A stretch of DNA of 64,000 nt, from positions 62,001 through 126,000 of the forward strand of contig JADKDU010000003.1 in NCBI GenBank assembly GCA_016714495.1. The letters run 5' to 3'. Under the pieces are notes generated by a model. It saw only the letters and a list, made by a program, of their open reading frames with translations. It was not told where the DNA came from and searched no databases. The first letter of the stretch is position 1; the number at the start of each line of letters is the position of its first letter. A program made the translations under genes and the position numbers. Origin of the DNA: Hyphomonadaceae bacterium. GTDB lineage: Bacteria > Pseudomonadota > Alphaproteobacteria > Caulobacterales > Hyphomonadaceae. Positions 52,080 through 60,730 of this stretch are shown here, one piece after another.

Positions 52080-52436
52080 GACGGCGCCTAGGGATGATTG
52101 GAGACTCGTCAGCGCACCCGTATTCATTGCTGAGAGACGTATGACCTATTCGGCAACGATCGAGCTGCGCTTGGACGAGGCGATTGTGGAGGTGCGGAGG
52201 CAGAACCTGGCAGGCTGGGCCGTTAGGATTCTCTCCCCGTCGAACGTTCTTCGTTACTTGAATTGTCGCGCTGCGAAATCGAGTTCGACCAGACCGCTTC
52301 ACGACGTGGAGCGATGGTCGCGCTCCAAACCGATCAATGATCAGGCGACAAGCACGACCGCATCGCGCCAAAGAATGAGAAATCACAGCGATCGAGCACT
52401 ATCGCCGCGGCGCTCGATGAGGCGTTCAAAAGCGGA
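52080..52436. other. Gene-free stretch after the receptor terminator
   Basis: Open frames on the plus strand (for example from 52141) have no recognisable domain and look non-coding. No gene is called. Confidence 0.35.
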
Positions 52437-52950
52437 CCGAGACTCACATCGTCGCCAATCCCGCAGGCGCACCCGCCGGCGCGGCCGCGCTGGCCGGATC
52501 GCCGCACCAATCGGCCGAAGACGACCCGACCAGCGGCGTCACGTGGACCCCGTCGCTTGGGAAGATCGTGACGTGCGGGTGGTTTTCAAACAGTTCGACC
52601 GCCGCCTGATATGAAGGCGCGCACAACGACGAGCACGGTCAGCTCTTTGACGTCGTATCCGCCACGCCGTCCTCAGTCGTGCGCTTGGTCGGCCCGAGCG
52701 GCCCGCCCTGATAGACGATGTCGGCCGCATGGTCCGCGTCCCACATCGTCAGCGCCGCGAGCCCCACCTCGTCCTTCGCGCGCAGCTCCTCGGTCATCGC
52801 ATGCCAGGCCCGCCATTTCGGCGACGCCTTTTTGCTGGCGAGACCCCGAGATAGCGGCCATTGGCGCGCAAATATTCCCTTCCCGTTGCGAGCCTTTGGC
52901 CGCCCGCATCCTGCTCCCAGCGCTCATCACGGTGAAAGCGGGGACCCAGA
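52437..52950 (-). pseudogene. YCII-related hypothetical protein, broken
   Basis: Minus-strand pieces in different frames read SPAKKASPKWRAWHAMTEEL (after adding one A), MWDADHAADIVYQGGPLGPT, then KELTVLVVVRA, SYQAAVELFENHPHVTIFPS and DGVHVTPLVG. The GGP(L)GPTK and LFENHPHVTIFP blocks resemble YCII-related small proteins that accompany SRPBCC or sigma-factor operons. At least two frameshifts separate the blocks. The family call is tentative. Confidence 0.4.
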
Positions 52951-53117
52951 CCAACGCGCATCGCCCGCGACGGATCAGCAACCGATCGAAAAGACCAACT
53001 CGCCTTCAGGCGTCGAGGACAATATGCAGGTGCACTCGTTCGTAAAACGCATAGGCGGAAAATCGCCGAGGCACGCGCAGACCCGCCAGCCCGCGCCCGC
53101 ACGAGGCAGGGAAGTGA

Positions 53118-53831
53118 TCAATGCTCGAGAGCGTCGGCCAGTTCCTCGAAACTTTCCAGCTGCAGATCGTATGCGCCCTTGGCAGGCGTCTGGATCGGGG
53201 CTCCCACGCCGTATTCGTCCTTCCGCCGGACGTAGGCCGTCCTCAGGCCCTGCTTCGCCGCAGCATCGAGATCCCACATGTGACACGCCACCATCATTAT
53301 CTCAGACGGCTTCAGGTCGAGCAGCAGCGGCGCGCTGTCGTAGAGGACCGGCATGGGCTTGTAGGTGCGCACGAAATCCGCGCCGAGAACCACATCCCAC
53401 GGCAGGCCGGAGCGCTTCGCCATGTTCACAACGAGCGCGGTGTTGCCGTTCGACAGCGCAGCGAGGATGAAATGTTTCTTCAGTCGCGTCATCGCCGGCA
53501 CCACATCCGGCCACGGGTCTAGCCGCCGCCAACTCAGCGCGAACTGATCTTTCTCTGCGTCGCTGAGATCGACCCCGAACTCGGCGACGACAGGATCCAG
53601 CATCTCACGATGCAACTGATCCATCGTCACATACCCACGTCTGCCGCTGCGCACCTCGTCCATCGCCGGCAGAAAATCCCTGCGCCAGCGATTGGCGAAC
53701 GCCACCCAGTCAAGACTATGCCCGCGCGGGCCCAGCATTGCCCTGGATTCGCGTGCTATGCCGCCACACCAGTCAACGGTCGTTCCGAACACGTCGAATG
53801 TCAGCGCCTTGATTCCGGAAAAATCGCTCAT
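53118..53831 (-). CDS. Haloacid dehalogenase type II (HAD superfamily)
   Basis: A 237-residue HAD enzyme: nucleophile Asp in ALTFDVFGTTVDWCGG, SNGNTALVVNMAKRSGLPWD, Lys in VRTYKPMPVLYD, and acidic residues in MVACHMWDLDAAAKQGLRTA. These fit L-2-haloacid dehalogenase type II, which hydrolyses 2-haloacids to 2-hydroxyacids, although many relatives have other phosphatase-like substrates. The start at MSDFSG (53831) is preferred over the ATG five codons upstream. It stands alone in a remnant-rich stretch and looks intact. Confidence 0.8.
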   Translation of the reverse strand: MSDFSGIKALTFDVFGTTVDWCGGIARESRAMLGPRGHSLDWVAFANRWRRDFLPAMDEVRSGRRGYVTMDQLHREMLDPVVAEFGVDLSDAEKDQFALSWRRLDPWPDVVPAMTRLKKHFILAALSNGNTALVVNMAKRSGLPWDVVLGADFVRTYKPMPVLYDSAPLLLDLKPSEIMMVACHMWDLDAAAKQGLRTAYVRRKDEYGVGAPIQTPAKGAYDLQLESFEELADALEH

Positions 53832-54382
53832 GGGCGAACCTCGCACGATGCGAAATCCGACTCCAGAGAAACGCTGAGAGACTCACGATCAATTTTCGTC
53901 CAGCCGGTCCTCTGTCTCACCTGCGACTTCGGCAATCCGCGCCATGAACACGAGGCTTCAGATATCTGAGAGGGCGCGAAGCGGAGGAATGATAGCGCTC
54001 GATCGCGCACGCGGATCCTCTGAGGCGCTGTTCGCTTGAGACGTAGCAGCCTTGGCTTTTTGCGCAGCATTCGCCGAGGATGTCACAGCAGTTCGCAGAT
54101 CCAAGAATGGAAGCGATGGCATCGCCGCGTCCGATAGCAGGTTCGTTTTTTTGCTATTCGCCAGATCGTGCGAACAAAACTCGCGCAACACGAGCCAATC
54201 GGCTCCGCATCAGCTTTCACGCTCAGGCAACGACAGCCCACTATCCAGGTCGAAATAGGCTCTCGCAAGCGCCGAACCCAGCCGGGCATGAACATCCTCG
54301 ACAGTTCGAATCTGCGCGATTGCCTTGGCATTGCGCCATGCATCCCCGGATTGGCTCGATGATCATAACCGCGGATCGCCCT
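53832..54382. other. Remnant-rich stretch without an intact gene
   Basis: On the minus strand two blocks look like former coding sequence: AKAIAQIRTVEDVHARLGSA then ARAYFDLDSGLSLPERES and a stop (about 54225-54345), and an Ala/Ser-rich frame at 53970-54190 (VTSSANAAQKAKAATSQANS). Neither has a recognised domain. No intact gene is supported. Confidence 0.35.
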
Positions 54383-54409
54383 CGCCCAGTCACGGGCCTT
54401 TTTGTTTGC
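54383..54409 (+). repeat. Second copy of the receptor terminator half
   Basis: CGCCCAGTCACGGGCC followed by TTTTTGTTTGC repeats 52052-52079 except for one T. The left arm of the hairpin is absent here. The two copies flank the 2.3-kb remnant stretch as direct repeats. Confidence 0.75.
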
Positions 54410-54485
54410 CCCAACCACTGCTAAGGCGCTTTGCAAATTGCCCGCCCGCAAAGCCGGGGGTCGGGACTAAAAAAGGGGAGCGTAA

Positions 54486-56321
54486 ATGCTAAAGGTTCAG
54501 GACCGTCTGGGACGGCGCGCCTACATTTTTGCCGCGAGCCTTATGGCGTCCTGCGTCGCCGCCGTGGCGTCAGCGCAGCAGCCGCCCCCGCTGGTGATCC
54601 CACCGAACAAGGACGCCGCCTATAATGTGGCGACGCAAGCCCGCGAAAAACTGCTGCAAGGCCTGACACCCGTCGATGACGCGATGCGCCAGAATCCAGC
54701 GCCTGGCGACTGGCTCAACTGGCGTCGCACTAACGATGCGTATGGCCGCAGCCCGTTGAAGCAGATCGACCGCTCCAACGTCTCCAAACTTCAACTGGCC
54801 TGGAGCTGGCAGCTGTCCCAGAGCTCCAACGAAACCACGCCCCTCGTCCACAACGGGGTGATGTTTGTCGTCAGCGGCAACCGTGTGCAGGCCTTCGACG
54901 CCTCCAGCGGCGATGTCCTCTGGCAATACGTGCGCACTCTTCCGGCCACCTTGAACAACGGTTCTGGCTCGATCAACCGGAGCATGGGCATTTCCGGCAA
55001 CAAGCTGTTTCTGGCGACGCCCGACCGCCACATGATCGCGCTCAACAACAAGACAGGCGAGCTGTTGTGGGATGTGCCGGCGGCCGAGGGCAAGGCGGCC
55101 GAAGGCAATCCGAACATGACGGGTGGCCCGCTGATCGTCAAAGACAAGGTGATCATCGGCCTGTCCAATTGTAACCGCGTGCGTGGCGGCTGCTACATCA
55201 CAGCGTTCAATGCGGAGACCGGCAAGGTCGACTGGCGATTCAACACGATCGCGCGCACCGGCGAGCCCGGCGGCGATACCTGGAACGGCGCTCCCGATGA
55301 CGAGCGCTTTGGCGGCTCGGTCTGGACCGCGGCGACCTACGATCCCGAACTCAATATGGTCTATGTCGGCACCGCGCAGACCTATAACCTGTCCACCCTG
55401 CTTGCTGTGCGTCCGGGCGCGACTGGCGTCAGCAACAACGACGCCCTTTACACCAACACGACGCTCGCGCTCGATCCCGAAACCGGAAAACTGATCTGGC
55501 ACTATCAGCACTTCAACGGCGAAGTCTGGGATCTCGACTGGGTGTTCGAACGCACCCTGATGACGCTGAGGGTCGACGGCAAGGACCGCAAGGTCGTCGC
55601 CACGGCCGGCAAGCTCGGCATCTTCGACGTGCTCGACCGCAAGACTGGCGAATACCTGTTCTCACGTGATCTCGGCTATCAGACGCTGGTGAAGGAGATC
55701 GACAAGAAGACCGGCCGCAAGATCATCGATCCCAAATTCACGCCTGTCGTGAACCGGACGGATATCATCTGCCCCCACCCGGGCGGCGGGCGCAACTGGA
55801 CGGCGTCGACCTACAACCCGGCCACACGCATCCTCTACATCCCCGTCATCGACTCCTGCATGTATTACACATGGCTGAAGCGGACGCCCGAAGAGATCGC
55901 TGCCGGCGGCAGCGACATTCGCTGGCAAAACTATGTGCCCGACAATTCGGATGGCAATTTCGGCTATGTGCAGGCGTTCGACATCACCACCGGCAAGACG
56001 CTGTGGAAGGCGAAACACCGCGCCGTGGAGTCAGCGGCGCTGCTGTCGACCGATGGCGGCGTGATCTTCCAGGGCAGCCGCGACCGCCGCTTCCGCGCTC
56101 TCGATGAAAAGAACGGCGCAACGCTATGGGAAACGCGCCTGCCCGCCCAGCCCAGCGCCTATCCGGTCACCTACACCGCCAACGGCAAGCAGTATGTAGC
56201 CGTGACGACGGGCGGCGGGGGGCCGCTCGACAACGGCTTTATCTCCTACACACCCGAACTGGTAACGCCGACGGGTGGCAACACGCTAATGGTCTTCGCG
56301 CTTCCCGACACAAAGCGCTGA
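54486..56321 (+). CDS. PQQ-dependent alcohol dehydrogenase, methanol/ethanol type
   Basis: A 611-residue periplasmic quinoprotein with a signal peptide (ends ASAQQ), no haem domain, and an eight-bladed propeller with W-motifs (DASSGDVLWQY, NNKTGELLWDV, NAETGKVDWRF, DPETGKLIWHYQ, DITTGKTLWKA, DEKNGATLWET). The catalytic region reads FNGEVWDLDWVFERTL. The usual catalytic Asp is followed two residues later by a second Asp, the DxD pattern linked to lanthanide-dependent (XoxF/ExaF-like) enzymes. The vicinal Cys pair of classic methanol dehydrogenase is not seen. The electron acceptor is probably the small cytochrome c encoded convergently. Confidence 0.8.
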   Translation: MLKVQDRLGRRAYIFAASLMASCVAAVASAQQPPPLVIPPNKDAAYNVATQAREKLLQGLTPVDDAMRQNPAPGDWLNWRRTNDAYGRSPLKQIDRSNVSKLQLAWSWQLSQSSNETTPLVHNGVMFVVSGNRVQAFDASSGDVLWQYVRTLPATLNNGSGSINRSMGISGNKLFLATPDRHMIALNNKTGELLWDVPAAEGKAAEGNPNMTGGPLIVKDKVIIGLSNCNRVRGGCYITAFNAETGKVDWRFNTIARTGEPGGDTWNGAPDDERFGGSVWTAATYDPELNMVYVGTAQTYNLSTLLAVRPGATGVSNNDALYTNTTLALDPETGKLIWHYQHFNGEVWDLDWVFERTLMTLRVDGKDRKVVATAGKLGIFDVLDRKTGEYLFSRDLGYQTLVKEIDKKTGRKIIDPKFTPVVNRTDIICPHPGGGRNWTASTYNPATRILYIPVIDSCMYYTWLKRTPEEIAAGGSDIRWQNYVPDNSDGNFGYVQAFDITTGKTLWKAKHRAVESAALLSTDGGVIFQGSRDRRFRALDEKNGATLWETRLPAQPSAYPVTYTANGKQYVAVTTGGGGPLDNGFISYTPELVTPTGGNTLMVFALPDTKR

Positions 56322-56341
56322 TCGGGAGAAACACACGGATG

Positions 56342-56384
56342 CTTTTTCAGCCTGTGGAGGCCTCCGGGCCGACAGGCTGAAAAG
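56342..56384. terminator. Bidirectional terminator
   Basis: CTTTTTCAGCCTGT pairs with ACAGGCTGAAAAG, with T-rich sequence on the outer side of one arm and A-rich on the other. It lies between the convergent PQQ dehydrogenase and cytochrome c genes and can serve both. Confidence 0.8.
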
Positions 56385-56398
56385 GCGCCGCGACGCGC

Positions 56399-56731
56399 TT
56401 AGCGTTTCGCCGCAGGACGAAACATAGACAGTTTCGATGAACCCTGCGGCGCGGCCGAGGCAGTGCCGAAGTTCGTCGCGAGATAATCCGCGATCTTCGT
56501 GAAATCTTCTTCGGTTCCTTCCGCGCCGAAGGCGCGCATCGAGTTGACCTTCAGCCCCCATTCATCACGCGACATGCGCTGGGCGGTCGCCTGTTCGAGA
56601 CCGTGGCAAACGCTACAGGTAGCGGCGAACTCCGCCTTTCCTGGTCCCTCGGGAAGCTCTTGCGCGTAGGCCGTGGCGGCCGTCATCGCCAGCCCTGCGA
56701 CAGCCGCAAGATTCACCGCTCTCAGCGCCAT
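56399..56731 (-). CDS. Small c-type cytochrome
   Basis: A 110-residue periplasmic protein: signal peptide MALRAVNLAAVAGLAMTAAT ending AYAQE, single haem motif CSVCH in EFAATCSVCHGLEQATAQRM, and EEDFTKIADYLATNFG typical of class I cytochromes and of cytochrome-like subunits in PQQ systems. The start was set at 56731 from the signal peptide. It probably takes electrons from the neighbouring PQQ dehydrogenase. A long upstream extension of the frame is not coding. Confidence 0.8.
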   Translation of the reverse strand: MALRAVNLAAVAGLAMTAATAYAQELPEGPGKAEFAATCSVCHGLEQATAQRMSRDEWGLKVNSMRAFGAEGTEEDFTKIADYLATNFGTASAAPQGSSKLSMFRPAAKR

Positions 56732-57084
56732 TTTATCAATCCAGACAACGTTGAAGATCGCGACGATATACCTTCCCGGCGCGTCACAGTCGAGGCGCGG
56801 ATACAGCCGCACACGACCTGTTGTCCACGCCTCGGCCAGCGCAGTTGCGGAACGGTTTTCTGATAAAGCGAACATACCCCGCGCGAGGAACTGAAGCGCC
56901 GGGCGGAATGTCGCGATAAGGCCGGTGTTCGCGCTGCCGGCGAGCGCTGCGGATGGAATCGCGAACCGCCGGCTTGGATCGCCTGCACCCTGCCAGAAAC
57001 AGAGCAAATCAGGCGATTGACCGACCTCTCGAGGAGGTCGAGAAATAGGTCAAGAAGCCGAAACGGCGCATGGGAGGGACTTAG

Positions 57085-58419
57085 ATGTTTTCACGATACA
57101 ATCGACGTGATCGGACGACCGCGCCTTCAGGCTTCCTGGACAAGCGCGCCCGGTCCGCACGAACGGCCTGCAGCGCAGCCTGCCTGGCCTTGATGACGTT
57201 GACCACGTCCGGCGCCGCTCAGGCCCAGGACGCCCCGGCGCCTCAGGTGCTGATGGCGGCCGGCCAGAAGGTTAAAGTTACGACGATCCCGGGCGTCACC
57301 TTCCCCTGGGCGATCGATTTCCTTCCGAATGGCGACGCTCTGATCACCGAAAGAAACCAGAGCACGCTGCGTCTCCTGCACAACGGCAAGCTGGACCCCA
57401 AGCCGATTACCGGCCTCCCGCCAGTCATGCAGGTCAAGGGCGGCCCGCGCGGCGGCGTCGATGTGATCGTTCACCCGCAATACGCGACAAACAAGCTGAT
57501 CTACGTTGCCTACTGGCAACCGATGCCAGGCAGACCGGAGATTGCACGTCCGGCGCTGATGCGCGCCCGTTACGACGGGGGCGACAAGCTCACCGATGTC
57601 AAAGACATCTTTGTTTCCGACTCCTGGAACGAAGCGACCGCAACGCGCATCACGTTCGGCCAGGACGGCAAGATCTACATGGTCATCGGCACGGCGTTCG
57701 TGAACAGCGCCGCCAAGACTCCCATCGAGTACGGCAACAACCTCGATGCCCAGGATCCGATGAAGGACGCGGGCAAAGTCCTGCGCCTCAACGACGACGG
57801 CTCTATTCCGCAAGACAATCCGTTCGTCGGAAATCCGAAGTACAAACCCGAAATCTATGCCCTCGGCATCCGCAACTCGATGGGAATGTTTTCCGAGCCA
57901 GGGACCGGCAAGTTGTGGCTCACCGACAATGGCCCGCGCGGCGGCGACGAAATCAACGTCATCAAGCCAGGCGCCAACTATGGCTGGCCGCTGATCACTT
58001 ACGGCCGCTCCTATATCTATGACCTCGAAGGCAAGGTCAGCGGCAACAACGTGCCGCCGCCGGAGCAGCCGCCGACGCATGCCCCAGGCCTGGAGCAACC
58101 CTTCATGTACTGGGTGCCATCGCCTTCGCTGACGGCCATCACCATCTACAAGGGTGATAAATTCCCGGCCTGGAAAAACAGCATCCTGCTCGGCTCGCTC
58201 AAATTCCAGCGGGCTGAGCGTGTCACGCTCACGCAGCAGGGCTGGGAAAGCGAGCGCATGCCGATGCTCGGCGAAGTCGGCCGTCGTATCCGCGATATGA
58301 AGGTGGCGCCCGATGGCCTCATCTACATGGTCACCGATGAGAGGAACGGCGCGATCCTCAAGGTCGAACCCGCTGATGCAACCGCACCGATCTCCGTCGC
58401 CGCCAAGCCTACAAACTGA
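57085..58419 (+). CDS. PQQ-dependent sugar (glucose/sorbosone-type) dehydrogenase
   Basis: A 444-residue secreted six-bladed propeller of the GSDH family. Signal peptide to about AQAQDAP, then VTTIPGVTFPWAIDFLPNGD, GGVDVIVHPQYATNKLIYVA, LRLNDDGSIPQDNPFVGN, EIYALGIRNSMGMFSEPGTG, LWLTDNGPRGGDEINVIKPG, NYGWPLITYG, and PDGLIYMVTDERNGAILKVE. These are the classic motifs of Asd/soluble glucose dehydrogenase relatives that bind PQQ and calcium and oxidise aldoses; the exact sugar is unknown. It is divergent from the cytochrome c gene, which may accept its electrons. Confidence 0.88.
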   Translation: MFSRYNRRDRTTAPSGFLDKRARSARTACSAACLALMTLTTSGAAQAQDAPAPQVLMAAGQKVKVTTIPGVTFPWAIDFLPNGDALITERNQSTLRLLHNGKLDPKPITGLPPVMQVKGGPRGGVDVIVHPQYATNKLIYVAYWQPMPGRPEIARPALMRARYDGGDKLTDVKDIFVSDSWNEATATRITFGQDGKIYMVIGTAFVNSAAKTPIEYGNNLDAQDPMKDAGKVLRLNDDGSIPQDNPFVGNPKYKPEIYALGIRNSMGMFSEPGTGKLWLTDNGPRGGDEINVIKPGANYGWPLITYGRSYIYDLEGKVSGNNVPPPEQPPTHAPGLEQPFMYWVPSPSLTAITIYKGDKFPAWKNSILLGSLKFQRAERVTLTQQGWESERMPMLGEVGRRIRDMKVAPDGLIYMVTDERNGAILKVEPADATAPISVAAKPTN

Positions 58420-58540
58420 TCCGAACGACCGTCTGCCAACGGCAGCGTTGTTTGCAAAAGCCACCAGAACCTCCCCGGCTGTGAAGGCCGGGGAGCGTGG
58501 CGCTTTGATCCATCCCATGCGGCGACGACGCGCCGGGCGC

Positions 58541-58569
58541 TTGACAGACATATAGCTGCATAGCTATAC
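58541..58569 (+). promoter_or_regulatory. arsR-operon promoter with palindromic operator
   Basis: TTGACA (58541), 17 bases, CTATAC (58564). Between the boxes lies TATAGCT-GCAT-AGCTATA, a 7-base perfect inverted repeat that overlaps the -10 box, an ideal site for ArsR autorepression. Confidence 0.7.
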
Positions 58570-58602
58570 GTGGATTCATAGCCAACGGGGTATGAATTCC
58601 GG

Positions 58603-58926
58603 ATGTCGAAGGCCCAAGACACGCTCTTTAGAACCTTGGCCGATCCCACGCGGCGCGCCCTCTTCGAGCGTCTCTGCCGCGAAGGTGAAAAGACTGTTGG
58701 CGCGCTGACGGCCAAGGCTGGGGTTTCGCAACCGGTCGTATCGAAGCATCTCATTGTCCTGAAGCAGGCGGGGCTGGTGCGTGACCGACACGAAGGCCGC
58801 CATACGCATTATTCCGCACAGCTCGGCGCGCTGGCGCCGCTGATAGACTGGACGAGCCGTATGACCGGCTTCTGGGAAGCCAGGTTCGACCATCTCGAAG
58901 ATCTCCTGAAGAGGATGGACCAGTGA
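58603..58926 (+). CDS. ArsR-family transcriptional regulator
   Basis: A 107-residue winged-helix protein: FRTLADPTRRALFERLCREG, LTAKAGVSQPVVSKHLIVLK and RDRHEGRHTHYSAQLGALAP. There is no metal-binding Cys motif, so it belongs to the metal-independent ArsR type that is usually paired with SRPBCC (AHSA1) proteins, as here. Its stop overlaps the GTG of the next gene by four bases. A palindrome in its promoter suggests autoregulation. Confidence 0.9.
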   Translation: MSKAQDTLFRTLADPTRRALFERLCREGEKTVGALTAKAGVSQPVVSKHLIVLKQAGLVRDRHEGRHTHYSAQLGALAPLIDWTSRMTGFWEARFDHLEDLLKRMDQ

Positions 58927-59354
58927 GCAATACCGCAACTGAAACACGGTCCGTCGTTATCGAACGCGACATCTCCCATCCGCCGGAAAAACTCTGGCGC
59001 GCGTTGACGCAGCCCCATCTGATCGAGGAGTGGCTGATGAAGAACGACTTCAGGCCTGATGTCGGCCATCGCTTCAATCTTCGCGGCGAATGGGGCGGCG
59101 TGCTGGACTGCGAAGTGCTCGTCGTTGAGACAAACAGGACGCTGTCCTATACTTGGGATTTCAAGCACGACGATCCCCTCTATGGCCTGAAGAGCGTCGT
59201 GACGTTTACACTCACCCCGACATCGACCGGCGCCCATCTGCGCATGGAGCAATCAGGATTCCGGCCGGATCAGAAAAAAGCCTTCGGCGGCGCCCATGCC
59301 GGCTGGAAGCAGTTCTTCGAGAAGCTGGATCAGGTTCTGGCGCATGCAGACTAA
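58923..59354 (+). CDS. SRPBCC (AHSA1-like) protein
   Basis: A 143-residue START-like protein: VIERDISHPPEKLWRALTQP, LIEEWLMKNDFRPDVGHRFN, LSYTWDFKH and GGAHAGWKQFFEKLDQVL. This is the activator-of-Hsp90-like SRPBCC fold, with a hydrophobic pocket for an unknown small ligand. It starts with GTG inside the arsR stop codon, so it is translationally coupled, and probably acts in the same small stress or detoxification response. Confidence 0.88.
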   Translation: MSNTATETRSVVIERDISHPPEKLWRALTQPHLIEEWLMKNDFRPDVGHRFNLRGEWGGVLDCEVLVVETNRTLSYTWDFKHDDPLYGLKSVVTFTLTPTSTGAHLRMEQSGFRPDQKKAFGGAHAGWKQFFEKLDQVLAHAD

Positions 59355-59369
59355 GGACGAAAGTGATGC

Positions 59370-59867
59370 ATGGCCAAAAAGCCGACCGCAAAGCCCGCGA
59401 AGGCCACCGCAAAACGAGCCAGCGCAAAGACCGTCAAGCCGCGTAAGGCGACGCCATCCTCTGCTGCCGGTCCAATGCTTCTCTCCGGCGGCAACCCGCA
59501 GATCGCCAAGGGCTACGGCGATACGCCCGCGCAAGCCTATATCGCCGCGATGCCAGGCTGGAAAGGCGATGTCGGCCGTCGCATCGATGCAATCGTCACA
59601 CGCGCCGTGCCTCACGCGCTCAAGGCGGTGAAATGGAACTCGCCGCTTTACGGCGTCGAGCGCGACAGATGGTTCATCGGCGTCCACTGCATGACCAAGT
59701 ATGTGAAGGTGGCGTTCTTCATGGGTCAGCTCCTGCGCCCCAAACCACCCGGCGAATCGAGACAGAAGAATGTGCGCTATCTCGATATCTACGAGGGCGA
59801 ATTCGATGAGGCCAAGTTTGCCAACTGGGTGAAACAGGCCAGCAAACTGCCTGGCGAGAAGATGTGA
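59370..59867 (+). CDS. DUF1801 family protein 1
   Basis: A 165-residue protein with a Lys/Ala-rich N-terminus (about 1-30) that may bind DNA. A DUF1801 domain follows: GWKGDVGRRIDAIVTRAVPH, VKWNSPLYGVERDRWFIGVH, TKYVKVAFFMGQLLRPKPPG. Function is unknown; such genes accompany ArsR-SRPBCC pairs. It lies 15 bases downstream of the SRPBCC gene. Confidence 0.8.
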   Translation: MAKKPTAKPAKATAKRASAKTVKPRKATPSSAAGPMLLSGGNPQIAKGYGDTPAQAYIAAMPGWKGDVGRRIDAIVTRAVPHALKAVKWNSPLYGVERDRWFIGVHCMTKYVKVAFFMGQLLRPKPPGESRQKNVRYLDIYEGEFDEAKFANWVKQASKLPGEKM

Positions 59868-59879
59868 CCAGCGAGAACC

Positions 59880-60335
59880 ATGATGGCGAAAACAACCACC
59901 CCGGCAAAGAAAAGCACGAGCGCCGCAACGAAAGCGAAAGGCGCCGCGTCGCCTTCAAGACTGATCGATGGTCGCATCAAGGAGCTGGGCGACTGGCGCG
60001 GTGAAACACTCGCCCACATACGAAAGCTCATCCACCAGGCCGTCCCTGACGTGGTCGAGGAATGGAAATGGCGCGGCGTTCCCATCTGGGAGCATGCCGG
60101 CATCATCTGCACCGGCGAGACCTACAGGGACTATGTGAAGACGACCTTCGCAAAGGGCGCGTCGCTGGAAGATCCCTCCAGCCTGTTCAACTCCAGTCTC
60201 GAAGGTAACGCCCGGCGCGCCATCGACTTCCACAAGGGCGCCAAGATAGACGAGAAGGCGTTCAAGGCGCTGGTCCGCGCCGCAGCAGATCTGAACGCGT
60301 CGAAGCCTGCGAAGAAGAAATCACCGGGCGTCTGA
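59880..60335 (+). CDS. DUF1801 family protein 2
   Basis: A 151-residue DUF1801 protein: a basic, Ala/Lys-rich start, then LIDGRIKELGDWRGETLAHI, VEEWKWRGVPIWEHAGIICT, YVKTTFAKGASLEDPSSLFN, GNARRAIDFHKGAKIDEKAF. It lies 12 bases after DUF1801 protein 1 and is a diverged member of the same family, probably in the same operon. Function is unknown. Confidence 0.8.
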   Translation: MMAKTTTPAKKSTSAATKAKGAASPSRLIDGRIKELGDWRGETLAHIRKLIHQAVPDVVEEWKWRGVPIWEHAGIICTGETYRDYVKTTFAKGASLEDPSSLFNSSLEGNARRAIDFHKGAKIDEKAFKALVRAAADLNASKPAKKKSPGV

Positions 60336-60413
60336 CGAACTCCTGCCATTGGGCGGAACACCTTCGATCCCGCTTTCGTTTCCAATCCAGAACACGAGCA
60401 CTGGGAGAAACGC

Positions 60414-60719
60414 ATGCCTCGCGGCGACAAGTCGAAATACACCGACAAGCAGGAACGCAAAGCCGAGCACATCGAAGAGGGATACGAGACGCGCGGCGCC
60501 GGCAAGAAGGAGGCCGAGAGCCGAGCCTGGGCGACGGTCAACAAGGACGATGGCGGCGGCCGGAAGCCCGGCGGCTCGGGCCGCGGCAAGACCACCGGCC
60601 GCCCCGCCGCCAAGAAGGGCGGCAAAGCCGGCGCCAAGGCGTCGGCATCTCGGTCAGCAGCGGCCAAATCTGCGTCCGCCAAGAAGGCCGCGACGACCCG
60701 GAAACGCCGTGGCCGCTAA
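60414..60719 (+). CDS. 'Plasmid stabilization'-type basic protein
   Basis: A 101-residue protein with MPRGDKSKYTDKQERKAEHI, EEGYETRGAGKKEAESRAWA at the N-terminus, matching proteins usually annotated as plasmid stabilization proteins. A histone-H1-like Lys/Ala-rich tail (KKGGKAGAKASASRSAAAKS) follows. The name is historical; there is no proof of plasmid maintenance, and nucleoid or stress binding is likely. It lies 78 bases after DUF1801 protein 2 with GGGAGAAACGC as ribosome site. Confidence 0.75.
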   Translation: MPRGDKSKYTDKQERKAEHIEEGYETRGAGKKEAESRAWATVNKDDGGGRKPGGSGRGKTTGRPAAKKGGKAGAKASASRSAAAKSASAKKAATTRKRRGR

Positions 60720-60730
60720 CGCCTGCGCGG

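Noticed and set aside
57127..58551. 474-residue open frame on the minus strand
   Set aside because: It is antisense to the clear PQQ-dependent sugar dehydrogenase gene.
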